Shown here: piece by piece, positions 45,925 to 54,200 of the stretch
Numbering within the stretch: the stretch's first letter is position 1
Layout of the letters: each line of letters opens with the position of its first letter
From: CAYSCX01 sp964429575
GTDB taxonomy: Bacteria; Desulfobacterota; Binatia; Binatales; Binataceae
Direction of reading: 5' to 3'
DNA: 64,000 nt
NCBI GenBank assembly: GCA_964429575.1
Contig: CAYSCX010000013.1
Location: 1-64,000 of the forward strand
Made by a program: the position numbers and the translations under genes
The notes under the pieces: model-generated
The model's input: only the letters and a program-made list of their open reading frames with translations
Databases searched by the model: none
Told to the model about the DNA's origin: nothing

Positions 45925-47058
45925 ATGGCGGCGGCGCGCAAACGTGACTACTACGAGGTTCTCGGCGTCGGCTCCAGCGCCGGCGAGGACGAACTAAAGC
46001 GCGCGTATCGCAAGCTCGCCGTTCAGTCGCATCCCGATCGCAACCCCGGCGACAAGCACGCCGAGGAGCGCTTCAAGGAAATCAACGAGGCGTACCAGGT
46101 TCTCTCGGACTCAGATAAGCGCGCGCAGTACGACCGCTTCGGCCACGCCGCCTTCCAAGGCCCCGCTGCAGCGGGCGGTTTCGGCGGCTTCGACTTCACC
46201 CAGGGCTTCGAGGAAGTCTTCTCCGACATCTTCGGCGACTTCTTCGGCACCGGCCGCGGTCGGTCGCGCGCGCGCTCGGGGCGCGGCGACGACTTGCGCT
46301 ACGACCTAGAGGTCGAATTCGAGGAAGCCGCGCGCGGCGCGGAGAAGGTCGTCCGCTTCCAACGTCTTGCGCAGTGCGAGGCGTGCGGCGGAGCGCGTGC
46401 GCGGGGCGGCTCGACCGGCGTCCGCACCTGCCCCAACTGCCGCGGCACCGGACAGGTGCGAACCCAACAGGGCTTCTTCTCGATTTCGACCACCTGCGGC
46501 CAATGCCGAGGCGAAGGTTCGATCATCGCCGACCCGTGCCCGAAGTGTCAGGGGCAGGGCAGGGTGCGCAAGCAGGAAGCGCTCTCAGTGTGCGTTCCGC
46601 CCGGCGTCGACAACGGCAGCCGCCTCAAGCTCCGCGGCGAAGGCGAGGCGGGCTACGGCGGTGGCGTCGCCGGCGACTTGTACGTCGTCATTCATGTAAA
46701 GGAGCACCCGCTCTTTGTCCGCCAGGACAACGACATCGTGATCGAAGTGCCGGTCAGCTTCCCACAGGCGTCGCTCGGCTGTGAAATTGACGTGCCGACG
46801 CTCGAGGGCAAGGTGAAGCTCAAGATTCCCGCCGGCACCCAATCGGGCAAAGTCTTCAGGTTGAAGGCCAAGGGCTTCGCCGACCTCCACGGTTACGGAC
46901 GCGGCGATCAACTGGTCAGACTTGCGGTCGAGACGCCGCGCCATCTCTCGGCCGAGCAGCGCAAGCTGCTCGAAGAATTCGCCAAGGCCTCGGGCGAGGA
47001 CGTCAATCACCCGATGACTAGCGGCTTCATGGACAAGATCAAGCAGATGTTCGGCTAG
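45925..47058 (+). CDS. dnaJ: Chaperone DnaJ (Hsp40)
   Basis: 377 residues from ATG 45925 (an adjacent TTG is possible). J-domain with HPD (QSHPDRNPGD), Gly/Phe-rich region (QGPAAAGGFGGFDFTQGF), four zinc repeats (CEACGGAR, CPNCRGTG, CGQCRGEG, CPKCQGQG) and a C-terminal substrate domain. It delivers clients to DnaK and stimulates its ATPase. Confidence 0.97.
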   Translation: MAAARKRDYYEVLGVGSSAGEDELKRAYRKLAVQSHPDRNPGDKHAEERFKEINEAYQVLSDSDKRAQYDRFGHAAFQGPAAAGGFGGFDFTQGFEEVFSDIFGDFFGTGRGRSRARSGRGDDLRYDLEVEFEEAARGAEKVVRFQRLAQCEACGGARARGGSTGVRTCPNCRGTGQVRTQQGFFSISTTCGQCRGEGSIIADPCPKCQGQGRVRKQEALSVCVPPGVDNGSRLKLRGEGEAGYGGGVAGDLYVVIHVKEHPLFVRQDNDIVIEVPVSFPQASLGCEIDVPTLEGKVKLKIPAGTQSGKVFRLKAKGFADLHGYGRGDQLVRLAVETPRHLSAEQRKLLEEFAKASGEDVNHPMTSGFMDKIKQMFG

Positions 47059-47095
47059 GCGCGCAGCTCGCGACGCCTTGATTTCGTACTGCTTC

Positions 47096-47938
47096 TTAGC
47101 GGCGCTTGAGCTGCCATATGAGCGCCAAAGGCACTCCGGCGATCGCAGCGCGGAACGCTTTAGGAGCCAGATCCACGATTCCGGTCATCGCGATCTCGTT
47201 GTCGCTCCACTTGGTCGCGACGCAACCGGCAATGTCGAGCCCGCAGCTTAAGAACGCGGCGACGTAGTCAGCGATTCCATGGGTGTAGGAGCGGACGATC
47301 CCTCTGGCGCCGTCTGCGCGGCGAAAGAACGCGCCGCCGCCCAAAACGGCGTTCATCGGATGAAACACTGACACGATGACGGAGCCGCCACGTCGCACGA
47401 CTCGGCTCAGTTCCCGGGCCGGCGTTGCGAGATCGGCGCAATGATCGAGAGCGAGCGCGCATACTGCCACGTCGAAACTTTCCGTTCGAAGCGGCAGGGA
47501 CTTCAAATCTCCCGTGAAAAACTGCGCCTTTGGGACTTTCTCATGGGCGCGCACAAGCATCGGCGTGGACGCATCGACTCCGACCGTGTCGAACCCGCGT
47601 GCGCACAAGTAATCCGCGTGGCGTCCGGTGCCGCATGCGGCGTCGAGCGCACAGCCGAGCGGCAGCGCGTCGATCATGGATCTCACGATCGGTTCTTCCG
47701 TTGTGATCAACGGATTGAAACGGTCGTCATAGGTCGCCGACCATTCGCGATATCCGCTCGCAACCTCGTACTCCATCAGCTCGACCGCATCGTTCAACGG
47801 GTTGCTGTCCATCGAATTTGCGAACTGAACGAGTTCGCGCGCGTGGGGATCGGCGATGTCCGCGCCGCGGAGCCAAGTGCGCAGAACCGCCATGCCTTGA
47901 ATTCCGAGCGCGTACTGGAGGAGGCGGACTTTTGGCAT
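47096..47938 (-). CDS. SAM-dependent methyltransferase (class I)
   Basis: 280 residues from ATG 47938; the frame extends 48 codons upstream but lies inside the aroE end. SAM-binding motif LDAACGTGRHADYLCARG, acidic loop GVDAST, and ALALDHCAD post-I region. The N-terminal part (about 1-80) is not typical of the fold and may be an extra cap. A hydrophobic C-terminus (FRAAIAGVPLALIWQL) may associate with the membrane. The substrate is unknown. Convergent with dnaJ; follows aroE by 15 bases. Confidence 0.85.
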   Translation of the reverse strand: MPKVRLLQYALGIQGMAVLRTWLRGADIADPHARELVQFANSMDSNPLNDAVELMEYEVASGYREWSATYDDRFNPLITTEEPIVRSMIDALPLGCALDAACGTGRHADYLCARGFDTVGVDASTPMLVRAHEKVPKAQFFTGDLKSLPLRTESFDVAVCALALDHCADLATPARELSRVVRRGGSVIVSVFHPMNAVLGGGAFFRRADGARGIVRSYTHGIADYVAAFLSCGLDIAGCVATKWSDNEIAMTGIVDLAPKAFRAAIAGVPLALIWQLKRR

Positions 47939-47952
47939 CAACCTGCCTCGAT

Positions 47953-48834
47953 TCAAACCAATCGGCGTCCCAGTGCCCGCGACAGCGCTGCTTGCATCAC
48001 ACCTCGCGGCGGCGCGACTCCGTTGAAGAGCCGGAACGCGAGCTCGCCCTGCGCGACCAGCATCCCCGCGCCGTCGGCGCATCGGCGCGCGGATTTGCGC
48101 GCGAGTCGGACCAGTGGCGTCGGCGTTTTCGAATAGACAAGGTCATAAAATAGGCAACTGCGCGGGGTGAGTCTGCAATTCAACGGCGCGAATCTGCGCG
48201 TTACCAAGCCCATCGGAGTTGCGTTGATAACGAGCTGCGCACTGGCGAGCACGCGCGCATCTGTCAATGCGTCGAGCCCACGTGCAGTGATTCGCCCGCC
48301 TCCGATGCCGAGCCGCGCAAAACGGCGCGCCAGTGATCGCGCGCGGGCAGTTGTCCGATTCGCGATGACGATCTGTTTCGCCCCCAGCCGCGCGCATGCA
48401 AGCACCGCCGCAGCGCCGCCGCCCCCCGCGCCGATCACCACCGCCACTCGGCTCTGAGCACGCACGCCGAGCCGCCGAAGTTCGCTCTCCAGACCGCGCG
48501 CATCGGTGTTGTCGCCGTAAAGCCGCCCGTTGCGGTTGACGATACAATTCACCGCGCCGAGCATGCGCGCCTCGCTGCTTACGCGCTTCACGATTGCTGC
48601 CGCACGTTCCTTATGCGGCACGGTCAGATTCACACCGATAAGGCCGAGTGCGGGAATCGAGCGGATCGCATCGTCGAGATCGCCGGCGCGAACGTGCAAC
48701 GCAACATACAGGCGGTTCATGCCGAGCGCGCGGTACGCCGCGTTATGCATCGCGGGCGAGGCCGAATGCTCGACTGGATCGCCGAACACCGCCGCGACGA
48801 GTGTGCGGCCATCGATGGCGCCTTGTTTGGTCAT
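47953..48834 (-). CDS. aroE: Shikimate dehydrogenase
   Basis: About 293 residues from ATG 48834 (a TTG at 48867 is also in frame). Shikimate-binding GDPVEHSASPAMHNAAYRALG, catalytic Lys in NLTVPHKE, NAD(P)-binding GAGGGGAAAVLACARLGAKQI and INATPMGL. It reduces 3-dehydroshikimate to shikimate in aromatic biosynthesis. It begins about 40 bases after the pyrE stop and is followed closely by a methyltransferase gene. Confidence 0.94.
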   Translation of the reverse strand: MTKQGAIDGRTLVAAVFGDPVEHSASPAMHNAAYRALGMNRLYVALHVRAGDLDDAIRSIPALGLIGVNLTVPHKERAAAIVKRVSSEARMLGAVNCIVNRNGRLYGDNTDARGLESELRRLGVRAQSRVAVVIGAGGGGAAAVLACARLGAKQIVIANRTTARARSLARRFARLGIGGGRITARGLDALTDARVLASAQLVINATPMGLVTRRFAPLNCRLTPRSCLFYDLVYSKTPTPLVRLARKSARRCADGAGMLVAQGELAFRLFNGVAPPRGVMQAALSRALGRRLV

Positions 48835-48873
48835 TGCAAGCGGCGAGTGATACTCGTGCGGGCGCAAACGATC

Positions 48874-49446
48874 CTAGCTTGTCGGTTTGCCGCGCTGATG
48901 GACCTGCCATATTTCGTCCGCTGAGAAAAGAAAGCGGTATTGAAGTCCCGCCTTCGCAAATGCCTCCGCACCTCCCTCGCCGCGATCGGCGAGCGCGATG
49001 ACGTTCGTCACATTCGCGCCGGCGTCACGCGCTGCGGCCGCCGCATCGAGGCATGATCCTCCACTCGTTACCGTGTCTTCCACGATCGCTGTCGCGATAC
49101 CGGCGCGAAACGCGCCCTCGATACGTTGTTGAAGGCCGTGCTGCTTCGTCTCCTTGCGCACGAAGAAGCCTGTCAGTTCGATGTTGCGCCGGAATGCCGC
49201 GGCGAGGATCGCGTCGGTGACGGGAATCGCCGCCGCCGCCATTCCTCCCACCTGCGAAACCCGCGCGTCGCTGACAAAGTCGATCAACAACTCGCCGGCC
49301 AGGAATGCGCCGCGCGGAAGCATCAGCACGCGGCGGCAGTCGAGATAGTAATTCGATGTGCGCCCGGATGAGAGTGTGACCGTGCGATCAAAGCACGACT
49401 CGCGTGCGAGAAGTTCCAGCAATTCCTTGCGTTGGCTTGGGTCCAT
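48874..49446 (-). CDS. pyrE: Orotate phosphoribosyltransferase
   Basis: 190 residues. LSSGRTSNYYLDCRRVLM, and the PRPP loop VEDTVTSGGSCLDAAAAARDAG. It joins orotate to PRPP in pyrimidine synthesis. First gene of a pyrE-aroE-methyltransferase row; divergent from the polyketide operon. Confidence 0.96.
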   Translation of the reverse strand: MDPSQRKELLELLARESCFDRTVTLSSGRTSNYYLDCRRVLMLPRGAFLAGELLIDFVSDARVSQVGGMAAAAIPVTDAILAAAFRRNIELTGFFVRKETKQHGLQQRIEGAFRAGIATAIVEDTVTSGGSCLDAAAAARDAGANVTNVIALADRGEGGAEAFAKAGLQYRFLFSADEIWQVHQRGKPTS

Positions 49447-49542
49447 GACTGGCGCAGAATCTTATCGAATGGGGGCAGCCGCACAAGCGGATGGAACCGC
49501 GACAGTTCGTGATCGGTTCACATGGTGGCGGCACGCGATCAG

Positions 49543-49555
49543 GGTGTACTACACC
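49543..49555. promoter_or_regulatory. Small dyad upstream of the type III polyketide synthase gene
   Basis: GGTGTA-C-TACACC is perfectly symmetric and lies about 45 bases before the GTG at 49599, a usual place for an operator. No regulator is encoded next to the operon, so binding is conjecture. The 150-base spacer to pyrE shows no other notable site. Confidence 0.35.
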
Positions 49556-49598
49556 ACAACGAGTCGATCATGGGCGTTCGCGCCCGAAACGAGGCATA

Positions 49599-50675
49599 GT
49601 GACCTCAAGCGAAATAACAGCACCCGTGCTCGCGAGCGCCGCCGGCGCCTTTCCGCCGCATTACGTCGAGCAATCCGAGCTCACCGCCGCCCTGCGGCAG
49701 ATGTGGATCCGCCGCAATCGCGACGCTGCCGCGTTCGATCGCATTCAACGCGCCCTCGGCGTCGCCGGTCGCCACATCGCGTTGGACATTAGCAAGTACC
49801 AGGCGCTCGATACCTTCGCCAAATCCAATCAAGCGTGGATCGAAGTCGCGCCCGGCGTTGGCGAAGCCGCCGCCCGGATTGCGCTCGGCCGCGCCGGACT
49901 CGCCGGCCGCGACGTCGACCACATCTTCTTCGTCACCGTCACCGGAATCTCGACGCCCAGCATCGACACCCGCATCGCCAGCGCGCTTGCCATGCGCCGG
50001 CATGTGAAGCGCACTCCAATTTTCGGCCTCGGGTGCGCCGCAGGCGCCTCGGCCCTCGCGCGCGCGGCCGACTACGTGCGTGCGTACCCCGACGAAATTG
50101 CATTGGTGGTGTCGGTGGAGCTCTGCTCGCTGACACTTCAAAGGGACGACCTCTCGATCGCCAACATCATCGCGTCGGGACTGTTCGGCGATGGCGGCGC
50201 AGCGGCGGTCGTCGCCGGCGCGCAACGCCATGGGTTGCGCGGGCCGCGGATCATCGCGACCCGGCCGATTCTCTATCCTGACACCGAGCGCATCCTCGGC
50301 TGGGACATGGTCGAATCAGGATTCAAGATCGTCCTCGCCAGCGAGCTTCCCGAGCTGGTGCGCGCGAACATCGCCCGCGACGTGGACGGCCTCCTGGCCG
50401 AGCACGGACTCGCACGCTCTGACATCCGCCATTGGATCGCACACACCGGCGGTCCCAAGGTTTTGCGCGCGATGGAGCAGGCGCTCGCGCTGCCTGAAGG
50501 CGCGCTTGCCCGTTCGTGGCGCTCGCTCAGAACGGTCGGCAATCTTTCCTCAGCGTCGGTGCTGTTCATTCTCGCCGAACTGCTCGATGAATCATCGGCG
50601 GAGGAGGGCGACTACGGGCTGGTCGTTGCGATGGGACCCGGTTTCTCGGTCGAAATGGTCCTCCTGAAGTGGTGA
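49599..50675 (+). CDS. Type III polyketide synthase (chalcone/alkylresorcinol synthase family)
   Basis: 358 residues from GTG 49599, with GAGG about five bases upstream; longer starts are rejected as non-homologous extra N-terminus. The Cys-His-Asn triad is complete: Cys146 (GLGCAAGAS), His282 (WIAHTGGPKVL) and Asn315 (VGNLSSASVL), with the MGPGFSVEMVLL C-terminus. It extends an acyl-CoA starter with malonyl-CoA units and cyclises to an aromatic or pyrone. Coupling to an ICMT-like methyltransferase and an FAD oxidoreductase resembles the srsABC phenolic-lipid operon of Streptomyces, suggesting an alkyl-resorcinol or alkylpyrone product; the starter is unknown. Confidence 0.93.
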   Translation: MTSSEITAPVLASAAGAFPPHYVEQSELTAALRQMWIRRNRDAAAFDRIQRALGVAGRHIALDISKYQALDTFAKSNQAWIEVAPGVGEAAARIALGRAGLAGRDVDHIFFVTVTGISTPSIDTRIASALAMRRHVKRTPIFGLGCAAGASALARAADYVRAYPDEIALVVSVELCSLTLQRDDLSIANIIASGLFGDGGAAAVVAGAQRHGLRGPRIIATRPILYPDTERILGWDMVESGFKIVLASELPELVRANIARDVDGLLAEHGLARSDIRHWIAHTGGPKVLRAMEQALALPEGALARSWRSLRTVGNLSSASVLFILAELLDESSAEEGDYGLVVAMGPGFSVEMVLLKW

Positions 50676-51241
50676 TCTCGCTTCGCACTTATCTGATCCT
50701 GCTCGCAGCCGTCGGGGTGGAGCGCCTCTACGAGCTCACGATCGCGCGCCGCAATGCTCACGTTGCACTCGCGCGCGGCGCTACGGAGGTTGGGCGAGGT
50801 CACTACCGCGTGATGGTGGTGCTCCACGTGCTGTTCCTCTCGTCGTGTGCGGCCGAGGCGCTTACCATCGCGACACTGCCAGCGCCGATTGTGCAGTGGA
50901 GCGCTGTCGCTGCTGCGTTGCTCGCGCAATTGCTCCGTTACTGGGCGATTTTGACGCTCGGCGATCGCTGGAACACCCGAATCATCGTTTTCCCCGACTC
51001 ATCGCCGGTGACGCGCGGTCCTTATCGATTCATCCGCCATCCCAACTACGTCGCAGTCGTCATTGAGATGTTCGCGGTGCCCGCAATCGCGGGATGCTGG
51101 CTTACCGCCATTCTGTTCTCTCTCGCCAATGCAATTCTTCTTGCGGTACGAATTCGAGCAGAAGAACGCGCGATGGGCCAGAATTACTCGCGCGCCTTCT
51201 CCGGTCGTTCGCGCTTCATTCCGGGTGTGCGCGGTGCCTGA
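50672..51241 (+). CDS. ICMT-like integral membrane methyltransferase
   Basis: 189 residues, several hydrophobic helices, with the C-terminal cofactor motif RHPNYVAVVIE of isoprenylcysteine carboxyl methyltransferase relatives (and GPYRFIRHPNY before it). It overlaps the polyketide synthase stop (GTGA start at 50672; a GTG at 50669 is possible). In srsB-type operons such a protein O-methylates the phenolic lipid in the membrane. Confidence 0.9.
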   Translation: MISLRTYLILLAAVGVERLYELTIARRNAHVALARGATEVGRGHYRVMVVLHVLFLSSCAAEALTIATLPAPIVQWSAVAAALLAQLLRYWAILTLGDRWNTRIIVFPDSSPVTRGPYRFIRHPNYVAVVIEMFAVPAIAGCWLTAILFSLANAILLAVRIRAEERAMGQNYSRAFSGRSRFIPGVRGA

Positions 51242-52373
51242 CGAAACTCGAAACGTCCGTGCCGCCATCGGCGAATTCGACGTCGTCATCGCAGGTGGCG
51301 GACCCGCAGGACTCGCGGTCGCGATCGAGGCGTCGCGCCGCGGCCTCAAAACTGCTGTGCTCGACCGCCGATCACTTCCGGTGGATAAGGCCTGCGGCGA
51401 GGGATTGATGCCGCCGGCCGTTAGCGCCCTCAAAGATCTCGGCGCGCTGCAGCTCCTGGCGAGCGAGGACGCCACGCCGTTTGTCGGCGTCAGATTCATT
51501 GAATCGAAAGGGCGGCATGCCGAGGCGCGCTTTCGCGGCGCCCATGGGCTGGGAGTCAGACGGATTGCACTTGCTGAGGCGTTGAGAACGCGCGCGCTTC
51601 AGTCTGGCGCCGAGATTCACGAGGTGTGCGCGGTGCGCGGATTCACCTATGACCGCACCGGACTCGACGTCAACACCGAGCACGGTATGCTGCGCGCGCA
51701 GATGTTGGTCGCCGCCGACGGATTGCATTCGAAGCTTCGCGACGCGGCCGGTCTGGCGCTCGACTCGCGCGGGCCGCGCCGCTTCGGTATGCGCCAGCAT
51801 TTCAGAATCCGGCCGTGGAGCGAATTCGTCGAGGTGTATCTCGGTGGCGACGCCGAGGCGTACGTAACGCCCGCCGGTGCGGATCGCGTTGGCGTTGCGT
51901 TCCTTTGGGAAGACGGCCGGCCGAAATGCGATCTCTCGATGCGCGGGTTCCTCGCGAAATTCCCCGCGCTTGAGGCGCGAATTGACGGCGCCGACTCGGA
52001 CTCCGATGTGCGTGGCGCGGGACCGCTCGCACGCGCCGCAAGAGCTCGTGTCGCGGATCGGTTTGCCTTAGTTGGCGACGCGGCGGGCTACGTCGATGCG
52101 ATAACCGGCGAAGGGCTCTCGCTCGCGCTCGTCGGCGGACAGTCGCTCGGGCGGATGCTGCCCGATGCACTCGCACGCGGCGCGACGCGCGAGTCTTTGC
52201 GCGCATACCAGCGCGAATCGGCGCGCCAGTACCGCCGCTACGCGTTCGTTACTCGTTCGATGCTCGCGATGGCGCGCCGTTCACGGATGCGCGAGCTCGC
52301 CGTCGGATTGCTCGCGAGACATCCGCGCACATTCGACGCGCTACTCAATTGGGCCCTCGCCGGCGCATATTGA
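51234..52373 (+). CDS. FAD-dependent oxidoreductase (geranylgeranyl-reductase/monooxygenase-like)
   Basis: 379 residues from GTG 51234, overlapping the previous gene by eight bases. Dinucleotide-binding GGGPAG (21-26), ACGEGL, and the FAD motif GDAAGYVDAITGEGLSLAL. It belongs to the broad flavoprotein group that includes aromatic hydroxylases and prenyl reductases. In srs-type operons the third enzyme hydroxylates the aromatic ring to a quinone precursor, which is the most likely role here. Confidence 0.9.
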   Translation: MPDETRNVRAAIGEFDVVIAGGGPAGLAVAIEASRRGLKTAVLDRRSLPVDKACGEGLMPPAVSALKDLGALQLLASEDATPFVGVRFIESKGRHAEARFRGAHGLGVRRIALAEALRTRALQSGAEIHEVCAVRGFTYDRTGLDVNTEHGMLRAQMLVAADGLHSKLRDAAGLALDSRGPRRFGMRQHFRIRPWSEFVEVYLGGDAEAYVTPAGADRVGVAFLWEDGRPKCDLSMRGFLAKFPALEARIDGADSDSDVRGAGPLARAARARVADRFALVGDAAGYVDAITGEGLSLALVGGQSLGRMLPDALARGATRESLRAYQRESARQYRRYAFVTRSMLAMARRSRMRELAVGLLARHPRTFDALLNWALAGAY

Positions 52374-52454
52374 GCGACCTGATCCCGTTTAGTCACTCGA
52401 CGCGCTCGCGCCCCGCCCGTAATGCCCTTTTCAACGTTCTGCTAGAGTGGCGGG

Positions 52455-53126
52455 ATGTTCTTCGCCCCCTTCGTTCTGATCTACTCGCTTCTCTTCTTTC
52501 TCGTTCTCGCGTTCCTGTTCGTGCTCATCGAGATTGGAATCATCAACTACGCATTCCAGCGCATCGGCCTTTCACCGGAACTTGCATTTCTCGCGCTGTT
52601 CGCGAGTCTGGCCGGTAGTTACGTAAACGTCCCGCTCCGGCGAATCGAGGGCGGCGCGGCCCACCCGGTGGAACTCGTCTCGAGCTTTGGAATCAGATAC
52701 CGCGTGCCGATGCGCCTCGCGGGCGGCTCAACGATGCTTGCGGTGAACGTCGGCGGCGCGATCGTGCCGTTGCTCCTCTCGGCGTACGTTCTCTTGCTCG
52801 AACCCGCCGCAATCGCCAGCGCGCTCATCTGCACCGCAATCGTCACGCTCGTGGTGAACCGCTTCGCACGCCCGATTCCCGGTTTGGGTATCGCGACGCC
52901 GATGCTGATTCCGCCCGTTGTCGCCGCGATCGCGGCCTATGCCCTGGGCGGCGAAAATCGCGCGGCGGTCGCCTACGTCAGCGGAGTGATGGGCACGCTG
53001 ATCGGCGCGGACCTGATGAACCTCGGACGGCTCCGCGATCTTGGCGCCCCGGTCGCATCGATCGGCGGCGCCGGCACCTTCGACGGAATCTTCCTGACCG
53101 GAATCGTCGCCGTCCTGCTCGCGTAG
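52455..53126 (+). CDS. DUF1614-type integral membrane protein
   Basis: 223 residues, about seven hydrophobic helices. The pattern GSYVNVPL, NVGGAIVPLLLSAYVL and PVASIGGAGTFDGIFLTGIVAVLLA matches DUF1614. It follows the polyketide operon by 81 bases on the same strand and could share its transcript, but no direct link to the pathway is known. Function unknown. Confidence 0.82.
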   Translation: MFFAPFVLIYSLLFFLVLAFLFVLIEIGIINYAFQRIGLSPELAFLALFASLAGSYVNVPLRRIEGGAAHPVELVSSFGIRYRVPMRLAGGSTMLAVNVGGAIVPLLLSAYVLLLEPAAIASALICTAIVTLVVNRFARPIPGLGIATPMLIPPVVAAIAAYALGGENRAAVAYVSGVMGTLIGADLMNLGRLRDLGAPVASIGGAGTFDGIFLTGIVAVLLA

Positions 53127-53146
53127 GATTCTGCTTCGGCTTGGAG

Positions 53147-53593
53147 TTACGCTTGCGATCGCGCAGTCGCGACGCCGACCGCCCACAAGTACCCGTCGGG
53201 ATCCTCGACCATCACTTCGCGCCACCCGTGCCCCTTCGACGTAGTCTGCTGCACGACGACCGCGCCGTTTCTGCGCGCGCGTTCCTCGAGCGCGTCAGGA
53301 TCGACGCCGAACAACCGCAGTTCCGCGCCCAGCCCGCGCGCGCCACCGTTTTCGAGCCGCGGATACCAGGGGTGTTGGTCATAGGTGTGATCCGCGTGAA
53401 GCATCATGTCGTGGCCCATAAGCTGCAGCGCCGCGAAATCCGGGTCGGCGTAGAGCACGCGAGCCGACATCACTTCGTGATAAAACGCGACCGCGCGCGA
53501 AATGTCGCGCACGATCAGATTCACGGCGAACTTCGGCAGCGACCGTCCGTAGCGGTCGGCTGGCATCCAAGGCTCGCCGGTTCTCTTTTTCAT
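53147..53593 (-). CDS. VOC/glyoxalase-like protein
   Basis: 148 residues. One glyoxalase fold: KFAVNLIVRDISRAVAFYHEVM, and WREVMVEDPDGYLWAVGV near the end with Glu/His positions for metal binding. Whether it is an enzyme (e.g. a dioxygenase, isomerase or resistance protein) is unresolved. It starts in ATGA overlap with pdxT. Confidence 0.87.
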   Translation of the reverse strand: MKKRTGEPWMPADRYGRSLPKFAVNLIVRDISRAVAFYHEVMSARVLYADPDFAALQLMGHDMMLHADHTYDQHPWYPRLENGGARGLGAELRLFGVDPDALEERARRNGAVVVQQTTSKGHGWREVMVEDPDGYLWAVGVATARSQA

Positions 53594-54153
53594 GGTGCGC
53601 TTCCCTGTTGCGGAGCGGCGTGCTGCGCCGCGCGCACGATGTCATACACGCGCCTATCATCTGTGAGTTCAGGGTGGAACGTTGCGGCGAACACCCGTCC
53701 CTCGCGGACCAACGCCGGTTCGCCTTGGTAGCGCGCGAGCACTTCCACATGCGGTCCGGTGCGCACGATGCGCGGGGCGCGGATGAACACGCCTGGCAAA
53801 GGCGGCTCCAGCGTCGCCTCGAAGGAGTCGATTTGCCGTCCCCACGCGTTCCGCTCGACGTCGATATCGATCATTGCCCATGATTGCTGCGCGGGCCGGG
53901 TCACGTTCTTCGCGAGCAGTATCGCCCCCGCGCACGTGCCGAACACGATTGCGCCGCGCACGATGAGGCGCCGCACTGCTTCCTCGATACCGCTTGCGTC
54001 GAGCAGCCGCAGCAACGTGGTCGATTCGCCACCCGGGATTACGAGCAGGTCGAGCGTGTCGATCTGCGAGGCAGTGCGTATTTCGGCGGCGCCATCGAGC
54101 GCCGCGGCATGCGCGGCGAAGTCGCCTTGCAGCGCAAGCACTCCGGTTCTCAT
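53590..54153 (-). CDS. pdxT: PdxT, glutaminase subunit of pyridoxal 5'-phosphate synthase
   Basis: About 187 residues from ATG 54153, which gives the usual MRTGVLALQGDF opening; ATG 54168 would add five residues. Class I glutaminase with IPGGESTT, nucleophile Cys in FGTCAGAILLA and FHPEL near the end. It supplies ammonia from glutamine to PdxS. It lies two genes after pdxS, with a PLP-dependent decarboxylase between. Confidence 0.93.
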   Translation of the reverse strand: MRTGVLALQGDFAAHAAALDGAAEIRTASQIDTLDLLVIPGGESTTLLRLLDASGIEEAVRRLIVRGAIVFGTCAGAILLAKNVTRPAQQSWAMIDIDVERNAWGRQIDSFEATLEPPLPGVFIRAPRIVRTGPHVEVLARYQGEPALVREGRVFAATFHPELTDDRRVYDIVRAAQHAAPQQGSAP

Positions 54154-54200
54154 CTTCGTACCCACCATTCTATTCAGCTTCGCGCGTCCGAAGCTGCGCG

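Noticed and set aside
51063..51233. Longer N-terminus for the FAD oxidoreductase
   Set aside because: It would overlap most of the methyltransferase gene's end; GTG 51234 with an eight-base overlap fits operon spacing and the family start.
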